Source: Hyphomicrobiales bacterium (GTDB taxonomy: Bacteria; Pseudomonadota; Alphaproteobacteria; Rhizobiales; Rhizobiaceae). From it: DNA of 62,032 nt. The notes under the pieces were generated by a model. The model was not told where the DNA came from. It made no database searches and saw nothing but the letters and a program-made list of their open reading frames with translations. Made by a program: the position numbers and the translations under genes. Below, one piece after another: positions 1-8,835 of this stretch (position 1 is the stretch's first letter; the number at the start of each line of letters is the position of its first letter). The stretch is taken from contig UBJO01000053.1 of NCBI GenBank assembly GCA_900465665.1, positions 1 to 62,032 of the forward strand. Reading direction: 5' to 3'.

Positions 1-1
1 C

Positions 2-787
2 CCCGACACCATCCTGATCGACATCACCGGCACGCAAGGCTCCACCCCCCGCGAAACCGGCACCTTCATGCTTGTCGCGATCGACGCCATCTGGGGCACC
101 ATCGGCGGTGGCCAGTTCGAGTTCATGGCGATCGCCAACGCCCGCAAGCTTCTGCAGGGCGCTGACGGCCGCGAGATGATGGATATCCCCCTCGGCCCGG
201 AGATCGGCCAATGCTGCGGCGGGCGCACGCAGCTCAGGTTTCGCAAGGTGACGGATGCCGTGATCCGCGAGTTGGAGGAGCGGCGCAGCGATGAGGCGGA
301 GCACCGGCCGGAGGTGTGGCTGTTCGGCGCCGGCCATGTCGGGCGGGCGCTTGCCGTAGCACTCTCGCCGCTGCCGCTCGACGTCACCGTGATCGAGACC
401 CGCGAAGACGAACTCGCGCATCTGCCTGGAGGCATCAATGCCCGGCTCGTCGCCATGCCGGAAGCGCTGGTGCAGGAGATGCGCGCGGGCGCCGTCGTCG
501 TCATCCTCACCCACGACCACGCGCTCGATTTCCTGATCGCCCGCGAGGCGCTCGCCCGTACCGATCTCGCCTATACCGGCATGATCGGCTCGGCCACCAA
601 GCGCGCCACTTTCGCAAGCTGGCTGCAGCGCGAGGCGGGTGGCGAGAAAGAATGGATGGAGCGGCTGACGTTGCCGATCGGCGGTCAACAGGTGCGCGAC
701 AAGCGCCCGGAAGTGATCGCCGCCATGACCGCGGCCGAAATCCTGACCGCGCTCGCCGCCTACCGTGTCCGCGCATCCTCGATATAG
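2..787 (+). CDS. xdhC: XdhC-family xanthine dehydrogenase accessory protein (5' end outside window)
   Basis: XdhC proteins bind molybdenum cofactor and help insert its sulfurated form into xanthine dehydrogenase, the enzyme making urate. The frame is open from base 2 and begins with a TGTQGSTPRETG segment, the usual N-terminal XdhC signature, so only a few residues are missing. About 261 residues are visible against a family size near 270. A Rossmann-like C-terminal half starts at VWLFGAGHVGRAL, and the end has MIGSATKRATF and the PIGGQQVRDKRPEVIAAMTA block. The xdhA and xdhB genes should lie just upstream of the window. It opens the plus-strand purine group that continues with puuD and guaD. 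Its last 28 bases overlap a small convergent gene. Confidence 0.9.
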   Translation, partial: PDTILIDITGTQGSTPRETGTFMLVAIDAIWGTIGGGQFEFMAIANARKLLQGADGREMMDIPLGPEIGQCCGGRTQLRFRKVTDAVIRELEERRSDEAEHRPEVWLFGAGHVGRALAVALSPLPLDVTVIETREDELAHLPGGINARLVAMPEALVQEMRAGAVVVILTHDHALDFLIAREALARTDLAYTGMIGSATKRATFASWLQREAGGEKEWMERLTLPIGGQQVRDKRPEVIAAMTAAEILTALAAYRVRASSI

Positions 788-975
788 GGATCGCGCCCGT
801 CCATGAAGCCGAGGTCGCGCTTGACGCGATCCGGCATGCCCTCGAGATCCAGCCGGTCCGGCCGCGCCAGACGCACGGCAAGCCCTCGCAACAGATGCGC
901 CAGCCGCTCGAAAGCCCTGACATGGGTCGGTTCGGCCACCCGTTGGGCCATATGTTCGTCGGTTACGCAAGCCAT
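760..975 (-). CDS. Small arginine-rich hypothetical protein
   Basis: A 71-residue protein of unknown function. The ATG at 975 has a GAGGTG ribosome site about 6 bases upstream. The middle (RLAHLLRGLAVRLARP) is a basic amphipathic helix and the end reads DLGFMDGRDPYIEDARTR. This layout recalls the short Arg-rich DUF1127-like proteins of alphaproteobacteria, but I would not assign the family firmly. It converges on and overlaps the end of xdhC and diverges from the LysR gene at 1077. Regular codon use and the ribosome site favour a real gene over an antisense shadow. Confidence 0.5.
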   Translation of the reverse strand: MACVTDEHMAQRVAEPTHVRAFERLAHLLRGLAVRLARPDRLDLEGMPDRVKRDLGFMDGRDPYIEDARTR

Positions 976-1076
976 GACATCACCTCGATAATCTGATCTG
1001 ATGACTTGCAGATTGCGCCGATTAATGCTGCAATTCCAATCGAACAACCGTCTGCATGCATAAAGAGAACTTATCC

Positions 1077-1982
1077 ATGAAGCTGTCCAAGCAGGTTCCG
1101 CTGAATGCGCTGCGCGTCTTCGAAGCCGTGGCAAGGCTCGGCAGCTTCACCAAGGCCGGCGACGAACTCGGCATGACGCAGACGGCCGTCAGCTACCAGG
1201 TGAAACTGCTGGAGGAGAATATCGGCGAACCGCTGTTTTTGCGCCGCCCACGCCAGATCAGCCTGACGGACACCGGCGAACTGCTGCTGCCGAAAGTGTC
1301 CGACGCCTTCGTGCTTTTGAACGAGGCGATGGCCGAGGCGCGCGGCGAGATCGAATCGACGCTGCTGATCAACACCATCGCCACCTTCGCCTCGCACTGG
1401 CTGGCGCGGAGGCTGGGCACCTTCCAGCTTAGGCATCCCGCGATCGCGGTGCGGCTGTCGACGTCGGAAGCGCTGATCGACTTCACCCGCGAATCCGTCG
1501 ACGTCGCCATCCGCTCGGGCGACGGCAACTGGCGCGGGCTGATCGCCGACAAGCTGCTCGATGTCGACTTCACCCCGATGCTGAGCCCGAAACTGGCGGA
1601 AAGCGTCGGCGGCATCCACAAGCCCGAGGATCTGATGAAGCTGCCGATCATCGGCGCCACCGACCCCTGGTGGCAGATCTGGTTTAAGGCAGCAGGGCTT
1701 ACCGATCTCGGCCTGGAATCGCGCCCGCGCAGCCAGTACGGCTCGCAGACCTTCGAGGCGAGTGCCGCCATGGCCGGCCAGGGCGTCGCCATCCTGACGC
1801 CCGCCTTCTATGGCGACGAGCTCGCCCAGGGGCGGCTCTACCAGCCCTTCGAGATGACCTGCACCGACGATCGCGGCTACTGGCTGGTCTACGCCGAAAA
1901 CCGCCGCAACGTCCCGAAGATCAAGGCCTTCCGCAGCTGGATCCTCGAAGAGATCGCTCGCGACAAGGAAAGCGCTCAGTAG
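1077..1982 (+). CDS. LysR-family transcriptional regulator (GcvA-like)
   Basis: A 301-residue regulator with an N-terminal winged HTH (about residues 7-65: LNALRVFEAVARLGSFTKAG, then MTQTAVSYQVKLLE) and a C-terminal periplasmic-binding-protein-like effector domain. The start at 1077 is preferred to an in-frame ATG at 1056 because AAGAGAA lies just upstream and family members start near the KLSKQVPLNALRVFEA segment. Its effector cannot be read from sequence. Its place between xdhC and puuD makes a role in purine or nitrogen use possible. The end overlaps the convergent gene at 1976 by 7 bases. Confidence 0.9.
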   Translation: MKLSKQVPLNALRVFEAVARLGSFTKAGDELGMTQTAVSYQVKLLEENIGEPLFLRRPRQISLTDTGELLLPKVSDAFVLLNEAMAEARGEIESTLLINTIATFASHWLARRLGTFQLRHPAIAVRLSTSEALIDFTRESVDVAIRSGDGNWRGLIADKLLDVDFTPMLSPKLAESVGGIHKPEDLMKLPIIGATDPWWQIWFKAAGLTDLGLESRPRSQYGSQTFEASAAMAGQGVAILTPAFYGDELAQGRLYQPFEMTCTDDRGYWLVYAENRRNVPKIKAFRSWILEEIARDKESAQ

Positions 1983-2338
1983 CCCATTTCAGGGGCGTAG
2001 AAGCAGCGCGGCGTGTTCTCGTCGGGAAACAAGCAGAGATGGTAATCGCCATCCCCCGATTTCATCGCCTTCGTCATCGGCAGCAGAAAGATGTGGGCGT
2101 GGGTGACGAGCCGGTGATCGCCCGGCAAAAGCGTCACCTTATAGCCGTTCGGCGTAATCGCGACGCTCTTCGGCGGGATCATCTGGCAATCGCCCGTCTC
2201 GTTGTCGCCGTTGCAACAATAGGGCTCGTAAGCCCAGCCTGACGGGGCGTCATGGGCCTGGGCGCCACTGGTCTGGACGCCGGGGATTTGGACACAGGAC
2301 GAAAAGGCAATCATCACAACCACAAGAATACTGCGCAT
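1976..2338 (-). CDS. Exported hypothetical protein
   Basis: About 120 residues with a signal sequence at the N-terminus (MRSILVVVMIAFSSCVQIPG); the SSC could be a lipobox variant. The mature part holds PYCCNGDNETGDCQMIP and ends CLFPDENTPRCFYAPEMGY, with several cysteines suited to periplasmic disulfides. The start at 2338 is preferred to the in-frame ATG at 2344 because GGAGAAG is then about 7 bases upstream. I do not recognise a function. It converges on the LysR gene and diverges from the exported protein at 2540. Confidence 0.65.
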   Translation of the reverse strand: MRSILVVVMIAFSSCVQIPGVQTSGAQAHDAPSGWAYEPYCCNGDNETGDCQMIPPKSVAITPNGYKVTLLPGDHRLVTHAHIFLLPMTKAMKSGDGDYHLCLFPDENTPRCFYAPEMGY

Positions 2339-2539
2339 CAGCATCTTCTCCGTCGATGAATGCGCCGCCACGCCGATGCGGTTTCCCCTCGTCTCGGCGG
2401 CCTTGCATAAAACTGTAATGAAGTCTTGGCATTTCAATGGCGGACGAACTTTCAGTTCTGGGTGCAGAAATAGATCTTGCAACCAAGCGGATAGCCACCG
2501 CACTATGCTGCACTGCCAACTCCGGCATGGAGGCTGACC

Positions 2540-3016
2540 GTGCTCAATTCCGTTACAAGGATTATCGCGTTGCTGGCGACCATCGTGATGGCAAGCAATG
2601 CCGGCCATGCGGCGCAAATCGAGTTCGCCAGCCTCAAGCCTGGTGCCGTGCAGCCGGCAACATCATCTGTGGCTCAAGATTTCGACCATATCTGCGTGTT
2701 GACGCCCTACCAGAACACTCTCACCGACGACGTGCCGTACCGTGATCGCGTGAACGAACATCTGGCGAAGATCAAATACCAGGGCGACGAGGGAGACTTG
2801 GCGATCGTTCTCGTCAGCGCAGCAAAGGTGGAGGTGCTGCATTTCACTCGATCGGATCAGTTTGACATGGACGGATCGATGTTGGCGTCGCCACGTATCG
2901 CGGGATTGCCCACCCAGTTCCAACCGGCGCTATGCGCGGATCGCGCCCATGCTACCTTCGGAAAGGTTGAGAGGGATAGTCGAGCCTATATCGTTCTGGG
3001 GAAGTTGGCCGATTGA
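2540..3016 (+). CDS. Exported hypothetical protein (GTG start)
   Basis: A 158-residue protein starting at GTG, with a clear GGAGG at 2529-2533 six bases upstream. Residues 1-25 form a signal peptide ending in GHAA, so the product should be periplasmic. Two cysteines (in DHICVLTPY and PALCADRAH) may pair. No catalytic motif is recognised. The nearest downstream gene is puuD, 68 bases away, but nothing in the protein ties it to urate oxidation. Confidence 0.65.
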   Translation: MLNSVTRIIALLATIVMASNAGHAAQIEFASLKPGAVQPATSSVAQDFDHICVLTPYQNTLTDDVPYRDRVNEHLAKIKYQGDEGDLAIVLVSAAKVEVLHFTRSDQFDMDGSMLASPRIAGLPTQFQPALCADRAHATFGKVERDSRAYIVLGKLAD

Positions 3017-3084
3017 TGCCTCCCCCCTTTTCTCCCGGCAAAACATTCTGCACACTGCTGAATCGGAGAGAATAGGGGAACTGA

Positions 3085-4329
3085 ATGTATGAATACGCCA
3101 TAGCGTGGGAATGGCTGGCCTTTGCGGCTCGCTGGTTCCACGTCATCACCGCCGTTGCCTGGATCGGCTCGTCCTTTTATTTCATCGCGCTCGATCTCGG
3201 TCTGGTGAAGCGTCCGCATCTGCCCGTCGGCGCCTATGGCGAGGAGTGGCAGGTGCATGGTGGCGGGTTCTATCATATCCAGAAATATCTGGTGGCGCCG
3301 GCGCAGATGCCAGAGCACCTGACCTGGTTCAAATACGAGAGCTATTTCACCTGGCTCTCCGGTTTCCTGATGCTCTGTATCGTCTATTACGGCGGCGCCG
3401 ATCTGTTCCTGATCGATCGCCACGTGCTCGATGTCAGCGCCCCGGTCGCGATCGCCATCTCGCTCGCCTCGCTCGCCGTCGGCTGGATCGTCTACGACCT
3501 GCTCTGCAAGTCGCCGATCGGCCGAAACACCTGGGGCCTGATGGTGGTGCTTTATGCGGTGCTGGTGTTCATGGCCTGGGGCTACACGCAGCTCTTCACC
3601 GGCCGCGCCGCCTTCCTGCATCTCGGCGCCTTCACGGCGACGATCATGTCGGCCAACGTCTTCATGATCATCATCCCCAACCAGAAGATCGTCGTGGCGG
3701 ATCTCATCGCCGGCCGCACGCCGGATGCGAAATATGGCGCGATCGCCAAGCAGCGCTCGCTGCACAACAACTACCTGACACTGCCCGTCATCTTCTTCAT
3801 GCTGTCGAACCACTATCCGCTGGCCTTCGGCACGGCCTATAACTGGGTGATCGCAGCACTGGTCTTCCTGATGGGCGTCACCATCCGCCACTGGTTCAAC
3901 ACCACGCATGCCCGCAAGGGCCGCCCGACCTGGACGTGGCTTGCGACCGTGATCCTCTTCATCCTGATCATGTGGCTTTCCACCGTTCCCAAGGTGCTGA
4001 CCGGACAGAAGGACGCGGCCGCCGAAACCGTCGCCCCCGCCTTCCAGCAGTTCGCCGGCGATCCGCATTTCCCCGCCGTCAAGCAGCTCGTCGGCACACG
4101 CTGTTCCATGTGCCATGCCGCCGAGCCTGTTTATGAAGGCCTGGCGCGGCCGCCGAAAAACGTGATCCTCGAAAACGACGCCGAGATCGCGGCACACGCC
4201 CGCGAGATCTACATCCAGGCCGGCCGCAGCCACGCCATGCCGCCGGGCAATGTGACGGACATCACGCCGGATGAGCGCAAGCTGCTCGTCGCCTGGTTCG
4301 AAAGCGCGGTCGAGGGCAAACGCGAATGA
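3085..4329 (+). CDS. puuD: PuuD membrane urate oxidase with C-terminal cytochrome c domain
   Basis: A 414-residue inner-membrane protein of the PuuD (DUF989) type, which oxidises urate to 5-hydroxyisourate and passes electrons to a c-type haem instead of using soluble uricase and oxygen. The N-terminus (EWLAFAARWFHVITAVAWIG) starts a bundle of about eight hydrophobic segments up to residue 310. The last 100 residues form a cytochrome c domain with the haem motif CSMCH and a distal Met region (SHAMPPGNVTDI). Products would feed UraH and UraD, encoded on the opposite strand at 11.7 and 13.6 kb. Its stop overlaps the start of the next gene by 4 bases. Confidence 0.93.
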   Translation: MYEYAIAWEWLAFAARWFHVITAVAWIGSSFYFIALDLGLVKRPHLPVGAYGEEWQVHGGGFYHIQKYLVAPAQMPEHLTWFKYESYFTWLSGFLMLCIVYYGGADLFLIDRHVLDVSAPVAIAISLASLAVGWIVYDLLCKSPIGRNTWGLMVVLYAVLVFMAWGYTQLFTGRAAFLHLGAFTATIMSANVFMIIIPNQKIVVADLIAGRTPDAKYGAIAKQRSLHNNYLTLPVIFFMLSNHYPLAFGTAYNWVIAALVFLMGVTIRHWFNTTHARKGRPTWTWLATVILFILIMWLSTVPKVLTGQKDAAAETVAPAFQQFAGDPHFPAVKQLVGTRCSMCHAAEPVYEGLARPPKNVILENDAEIAAHAREIYIQAGRSHAMPPGNVTDITPDERKLLVAWFESAVEGKRE

Positions 4330-4799
4330 TCAAAGGCCTCCGCCCCCTGCTTCTGGCCAATCTTATCGCCCTCTCGGGGCAGACATGGACGGAAGCGCGG
4401 GCCGAAGAGGCCATTGCAAAACAGGAAGATGTGAAGACCACGGGAACCGTCCCCGCTGATATCACCACCCCCACCGATCTCTGGGGCGAGGTCAATGTGC
4501 TGGGCACCGGCCCCTTCTGGGCGCTCAGCATCCGCGAGGGTCAGATCACCTTCAGCCGGGCAGGCAAGAACGACGTCATCACCATAAACCCCGGCCCGAT
4601 GGCGATGACTGAAGACAGCGCGACATGGACCATCACCCACCCGCCGCAGCACTACACGCTGACGGTCACCAAAGAGACCTGCGTCGACGGCGCATCCGCG
4701 AAGCGTTACGATCTCGCGGCAAAGCTGGTATTTCAGGGCAGGACATTATACGGCTGCGCCGCATCGGTGGCGGCCCTCCCCGCCAAGCCGGCGCCCTGA
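4326..4799 (+). CDS. Exported COG3650-like protein in the puuD operon
   Basis: A 157-residue protein with a signal-like N-terminus (MIKGLRPLLLANLIALSG) and a central LGTGPFWALSIREGQITFSR segment. This GTGPFW pattern is typical of small envelope proteins grouped as COG3650, whose role is unknown. Two cysteines in the last 50 residues (KETCVDG, LYGCAAS) may form a disulfide. The ATGA overlap with puuD implies translational coupling, so it may help the membrane urate oxidase, for example in haem-domain assembly; that is inference only. Confidence 0.65.
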   Translation: MIKGLRPLLLANLIALSGQTWTEARAEEAIAKQEDVKTTGTVPADITTPTDLWGEVNVLGTGPFWALSIREGQITFSRAGKNDVITINPGPMAMTEDSATWTITHPPQHYTLTVTKETCVDGASAKRYDLAAKLVFQGRTLYGCAASVAALPAKPAP

Positions 4800-4843
4800 G
4801 CCCTGTTCCGACGACGACACGCAATCGATAAAGGCGAACGCCC

Positions 4844-6151
4844 ATGACCCAAACCCTCCTCCGCGGCCGCCTGCTCTCCTTCGTAAGCGAACCTCAGAGC
4901 CTGACCGACAGCGAAAGCTATCGCTACGAGACCGATGGCGGCTTGTTGATGGATAATGGCGTGATTGTCGAAAGCGGCCCCTATGCCGAGGTCGAGGCCA
5001 AGTCCGCAGCTGATGCTGTCGAGATCGACCATCGCCCGCATCTGATCATGCCGGGGTTCATCGACATGCACCTGCATTTCCCGCAGATGCAGGTGATCGC
5101 CTCCTATGCCGCCAATCTTCTCGAATGGCTGAACACCTACACCTTCCCCGAGGAATGCCGCTTCGTCGAAAGCGCGCATGCGCAGCGTATCGCCACGCAT
5201 TTCTACGATGAGCTCATTCGCCACGGCACGACGACCGCGGTCGCCTACTGCTCCGTCCACAAGACCTCCGCCGACGCCTTCTTCGCGGAAGCCATGAAGC
5301 GCAACATGCGCATGGTCGGCGGCAAGGTGATGATGGACCGCAACGCCCCGCAGGGCCTGCTTGACACGCCTCAGATGGGCTACGACGAGACCCGGGAGAT
5401 CATCGCCGAGTGGCACGGCAAGGGCCGCAACCACGTCGCCATCACCCCGCGCTTCGCCATCACCTCGACGCCGCAGCAGATGGAAGCGACGCAGGCGCTC
5501 GCCCGCGAATTCCCCGACCTCCATATCCAGACGCATCTCTCCGAGAACCACGACGAGATCAAGTTCACCTGCGAGCTCTATCCCGACGCAATCGACTACA
5601 CCGATATCTACGCCCGCTACGGCCTGCTTGGCGACAAGACCCTCTTCGGCCACTGCATCCACCTGTCGGAGCGCGAGGCCGACGCGATGAGCGAGGCCAG
5701 CGCAATCGCCGTCCACTGCCCGACCTCCAACCTCTTCCTCGGCTCCGGCCTCTTCCCGCTGAAGGCGCTGATGCGCCGCGACAAGCCGGTCAGGATCGGC
5801 GTCGCCACCGATATCGGCGGCGGCTCGAGCTATTCCATGCTGCGCACCATGGACGAGGCCTACAAGATCCAGCAGTTGCTCGGCGAACGCCTGAACCCGC
5901 TGGAGAGCTACTACCTGATGACGCTTGGCAACGCGCGATCACTTTCGCTTTCCGACCGCATCGGCACACTCGACAAGGGCACAGATGCCGATGTGGTGGT
6001 GCTCAACGCCGCGGCAACACCAGGCATGGCGCTGAAGATGGAAGTGGTGAAAACGCTGACGGAAGAGCTCTTCCTGCTGCAGACCATGGGCGATGATCGC
6101 GCCATCGTCGAGACCTATGTCGCGGGTGTGGCGGCGAAGGGCGCGCTTTAG
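4844..6151 (+). CDS. guaD: Guanine deaminase
   Basis: A 435-residue amidohydrolase that converts guanine to xanthine and ammonia. Metal-binding HxH is in PGFIDMHLHFPQ (about residue 75); further ligands are in the QTHLSEN and HCIHLSERE segments; the active-site Asp is in IGVATDIGGGSSYSML. The guanine-deaminase pattern of LLEWLNTYTFPEE after the HxH motif separates it from chlorohydrolases. It follows puuD and its partner, so guanine can be fed into the xanthine dehydrogenase and urate route. The last 4 bases overlap the convergent reductase gene. Confidence 0.93.
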   Translation: MTQTLLRGRLLSFVSEPQSLTDSESYRYETDGGLLMDNGVIVESGPYAEVEAKSAADAVEIDHRPHLIMPGFIDMHLHFPQMQVIASYAANLLEWLNTYTFPEECRFVESAHAQRIATHFYDELIRHGTTTAVAYCSVHKTSADAFFAEAMKRNMRMVGGKVMMDRNAPQGLLDTPQMGYDETREIIAEWHGKGRNHVAITPRFAITSTPQQMEATQALAREFPDLHIQTHLSENHDEIKFTCELYPDAIDYTDIYARYGLLGDKTLFGHCIHLSEREADAMSEASAIAVHCPTSNLFLGSGLFPLKALMRRDKPVRIGVATDIGGGSSYSMLRTMDEAYKIQQLLGERLNPLESYYLMTLGNARSLSLSDRIGTLDKGTDADVVVLNAAATPGMALKMEVVKTLTEELFLLQTMGDDRAIVETYVAGVAAKGAL

Positions 6152-6744
6152 GCCCGCCGATAGACCTGCGCGATGGCGCCCTTGGGGAACACCCGCGTGC
6201 TCACCAGTTGCAGCTGCCTCGGCTGCGCCAGATCGGAGAAGATCGGCTGGCCGCGCCCGAGCGCCAGCGGGTAGACCATCAGCATATACTGATCGACCAG
6301 ATCATGGGCGATGAGGCTGCGCGCGAAGGTGGCGCCGCCATGGGCGATGATCGGCTTGCCGTGTTCCGCCTTCAGGCCGGCGATTTCCTCGGCGAGATCG
6401 CCGCTTGCCACATAGGCCGTGCTCCAGCTATCGGCTCCGGGTTGCAGCTCGCCCGCTGCAGGTGTCTCGATCGCCTTCGGCAGGATCGCCGCGCCCTTCT
6501 TCGAAAACACCGCTTTGGGAATCTGGTTCATCGCGGGTGCGAAGACGTTGGTCGATGTCGGCCAGAAGCGCGCCATTCCCTCGAAGGTGCGGCTGCCCAT
6601 GATGTGCAGGCCGGCATTCCAGGCGTTCTCGACCTTCCAGGCGATCGCTTCCTCGTCGCCGGTAAAAATCCACTCGGTCTCCCCCTCGGGGCCGCTGACA
6701 AAACCATCGAGCGTCACCGCCATGGCCAGGATCAACTCTCGCAT
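6148..6744 (-). CDS. Dihydrofolate-reductase-like (RibD C-terminal) family protein
   Basis: A 198-residue member of the YyaP/RibD-C reductase family: N-terminus MRELILAMAVTLDGFVSGPE, nucleotide-binding stretches MGSRTFEGMARFWP and IAHGGATFARSLI, end LVSTRVFPKGAIAQVYR. Family members bind NADPH, but true substrates are mostly unknown; it is not housekeeping folA. The start at 6744 has a strong GAGGAGG ribosome site 5 bases upstream. It converges with guaD and is followed upstream by a LysR gene on the same strand. Confidence 0.85.
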   Translation of the reverse strand: MRELILAMAVTLDGFVSGPEGETEWIFTGDEEAIAWKVENAWNAGLHIMGSRTFEGMARFWPTSTNVFAPAMNQIPKAVFSKKGAAILPKAIETPAAGELQPGADSWSTAYVASGDLAEEIAGLKAEHGKPIIAHGGATFARSLIAHDLVDQYMLMVYPLALGRGQPIFSDLAQPRQLQLVSTRVFPKGAIAQVYRRA

Positions 6745-6839
6745 CGCTTCCTCCTCTTGCGTTCTCCCCAAGGACGGATCGGGCCGAGCTATTCCGACAT
6801 CCGCCGAACCGGAAATGCATCGTCAGCCAATGATCAACA

Positions 6840-7676
6840 TCAACGCTCGCGCAACGCATCCATCACCGCCCGCACCAGCGGCACATCCTTGATATCGCTG
6901 TGAACCACAAGCCACAGATCCCGCGTGATATCGGCGCCATCAAGATCAAGCCGCGCCAACCCTTGGCCCTCCGCGATGAAATCGGGCAGCAACGCCACGC
7001 CGCCGCCAGCCTTGACCGCCGCCACCTGAAACTCCAGCGTCGAGGCTCGGATCGCGACCGGCCGACCGGCGGCGATCTCGGCCAGTCGCTCCTCCTGCGG
7101 CGACGACGCCATCCCCTCGTCATAGCCGATGAACGTCCAGTCGTGCTCATCGACCGTCTCGGCATAGCCTGTTGCCGCATAGGCATGGAAACCCACCTCG
7201 CCGATCTTCGAGACGGTCAGATCGCCACTCTCAGGCCGATTAAGCCGCACGGCGATATCGGCCTCCCGCCGTCCGAGCGAGGCATAGCGCGTTTCGCCGA
7301 TGAGCGTGACCCGGATGCCGGGATGGCGCGCCCTCAGCCGCACCAGCGGCGGCGCCAGAACAGCACCCGCATAGGCCGGCGGCGCGCTGATGCGGACCTC
7401 GCCGACATGGCTTTGATCGGCACCGATGCCGCCGCGCGCGATGGTCATCGCGTCGCCGCTCATGCGCTCGGCGATCGCGGCAACACGCACGCCCTCCGCC
7501 GTTAGCAGGATCCGCCGCCCGCGCCGGTCAACCAGTTTCGCGCCGATCTCGCGCTCCAGATGCGCCACCCGCCGCGACACCGTCGCATGCTCGACCCCGA
7601 GCGCCCGCGCGGCCCCCGACAAGGTTCCGAGTTGTGACAGCGCCAGCAGATGGCGCAGATCTTCCCAGTCCAACAT
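6840..7676 (-). CDS. LysR-family transcriptional regulator
   Basis: A 278-residue LysR protein with an N-terminal HTH (LDWEDLRHLLALSQLGTLSG, then VEHATVSRRVAHLE) and an effector domain from about residue 90. It is divergent from the quinone oxidoreductase gene with about 97 bases between the starts, the classic arrangement in which a LysR protein controls itself and its neighbour. The inducer is unknown. The gap is AT-rich by local standards and holds two GATCAT copies (near 7677 and 7703). Confidence 0.88.
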   Translation of the reverse strand: MLDWEDLRHLLALSQLGTLSGAARALGVEHATVSRRVAHLEREIGAKLVDRRGRRILLTAEGVRVAAIAERMSGDAMTIARGGIGADQSHVGEVRISAPPAYAGAVLAPPLVRLRARHPGIRVTLIGETRYASLGRREADIAVRLNRPESGDLTVSKIGEVGFHAYAATGYAETVDEHDWTFIGYDEGMASSPQEERLAEIAAGRPVAIRASTLEFQVAAVKAGGGVALLPDFIAEGQGLARLDLDGADITRDLWLVVHSDIKDVPLVRAVMDALRER

Positions 7677-7773
7677 TGATCATTTTTTCCCAAGTGATGT
7701 GAGATCATAGGGAATTTTCAATCACCTAACCATCCCCCATCTTCGGCGCCAGACAGGCACAGGAGATCGGAAT

Positions 7774-8742
7774 ATGGATATCGCAATCACCCTCACCACC
7801 CCCGGCGGCATCGAGCAGCTAAGGATTACCCCACAAGAACCGCAGGCGCCGGGACCGAAGGAAATCCGCATCCGCCACGACACCATCGGCGTCAACTTCC
7901 TGGATATCTATCATCGCAAGGGCCTCTACCCGCTCCCCGCCTACCCCGCCGTCATCGGCGCCGAAGGTGCTGGCGTGGTCGAGGCAGTCGGCTCCGACGT
8001 CACGACGGTCTCTCCCGGCAACCGCGTCGTCTATATGGGCGCGCCCGTCGGCGCCTATGCCTCGACCCGTCTGCTGCCGGCCCATCGCGCCATCCGTCTG
8101 CCCGATGATGTCGGCTCGAAACAGGCCGCCGCCATGATGCTCAAGGGCATGACGGCCTATATGCTGCTCCACCGCATCCACACTGTGACGCCTCAAAGCA
8201 CCATCCTCGTGCACGCCGCCGCCGGCGGTCTCGGCACGCTGCTCGTGCGCTGGGCCAAGCACCTCGGCGCCACCGTCATCGGCACGGTGAGCAGCGCAGA
8301 GAAAGCGGCACTGGCGACCGCCAACGGCGCCGACCATCTGGTGATCGGCCGCGATGCCGATCTGGTCGCAGACGTCATGGCGCTGACATCAGGGCGTGGC
8401 GTCGATGTCGGATATGACGGCATCGGCGGCGCGATGCTGGCGAAGACCATCCAGTGCATCCGCCCCTTCGGCATGGCCGCGAGCTTCGGCCAGGCGGCGG
8501 GACCGATACCGCCGGTGGCGATCGAGGCGCTGCGCCCGAACAAGTCATTGTCGCACCCGAGCATCATGGCGGCGAGCGCCGATCCGGCCTTCTACCTGGA
8601 GGCGGCGACGGCGGCGATCGAGGCTATCCGGCTCGGCATTCTCACGCTTCCCACCCGCGAATTCGCCCTTTCCGATGCCGCCGCGGCCCACACCGAACTG
8701 GAGGCCGGACTGAGCAGCGGCAGCCTGTTGCTGATCCCGTAA
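7774..8742 (+). CDS. qor: NADPH:quinone oxidoreductase (zeta-crystallin type)
   Basis: A 322-residue medium-chain dehydrogenase/reductase of the quinone oxidoreductase class, lacking the zinc ligands of alcohol dehydrogenases. The N-terminal GroES-like half has GVNFLDIYHRKGLYPLPAYP and IGAEGAGVVEAVG, both family hallmarks. The cofactor half has HAAAGGLGTLLVRWAK. It reduces quinones with NADPH by one-electron transfer. It is divergent from a LysR gene likely to control it. Start 7774 has AGGAGAT 9 bases upstream. Confidence 0.9.
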   Translation: MDIAITLTTPGGIEQLRITPQEPQAPGPKEIRIRHDTIGVNFLDIYHRKGLYPLPAYPAVIGAEGAGVVEAVGSDVTTVSPGNRVVYMGAPVGAYASTRLLPAHRAIRLPDDVGSKQAAAMMLKGMTAYMLLHRIHTVTPQSTILVHAAAGGLGTLLVRWAKHLGATVIGTVSSAEKAALATANGADHLVIGRDADLVADVMALTSGRGVDVGYDGIGGAMLAKTIQCIRPFGMAASFGQAAGPIPPVAIEALRPNKSLSHPSIMAASADPAFYLEAATAAIEAIRLGILTLPTREFALSDAAAAHTELEAGLSSGSLLLIP

Positions 8743-8835
8743 ACGGGCTTCGGCACGGGCGAGAAAGATACCGTTTCGGATGTAAATTATATGTGATATG
8801 GCCGGTTGCATTATTCAGATGTGAAAGTCTTATCC

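Noticed and set aside
2986..4233. A 415-codon minus-strand frame over puuD
   Set aside because: Antisense to the transmembrane and haem motifs of PuuD; no motif of its own.
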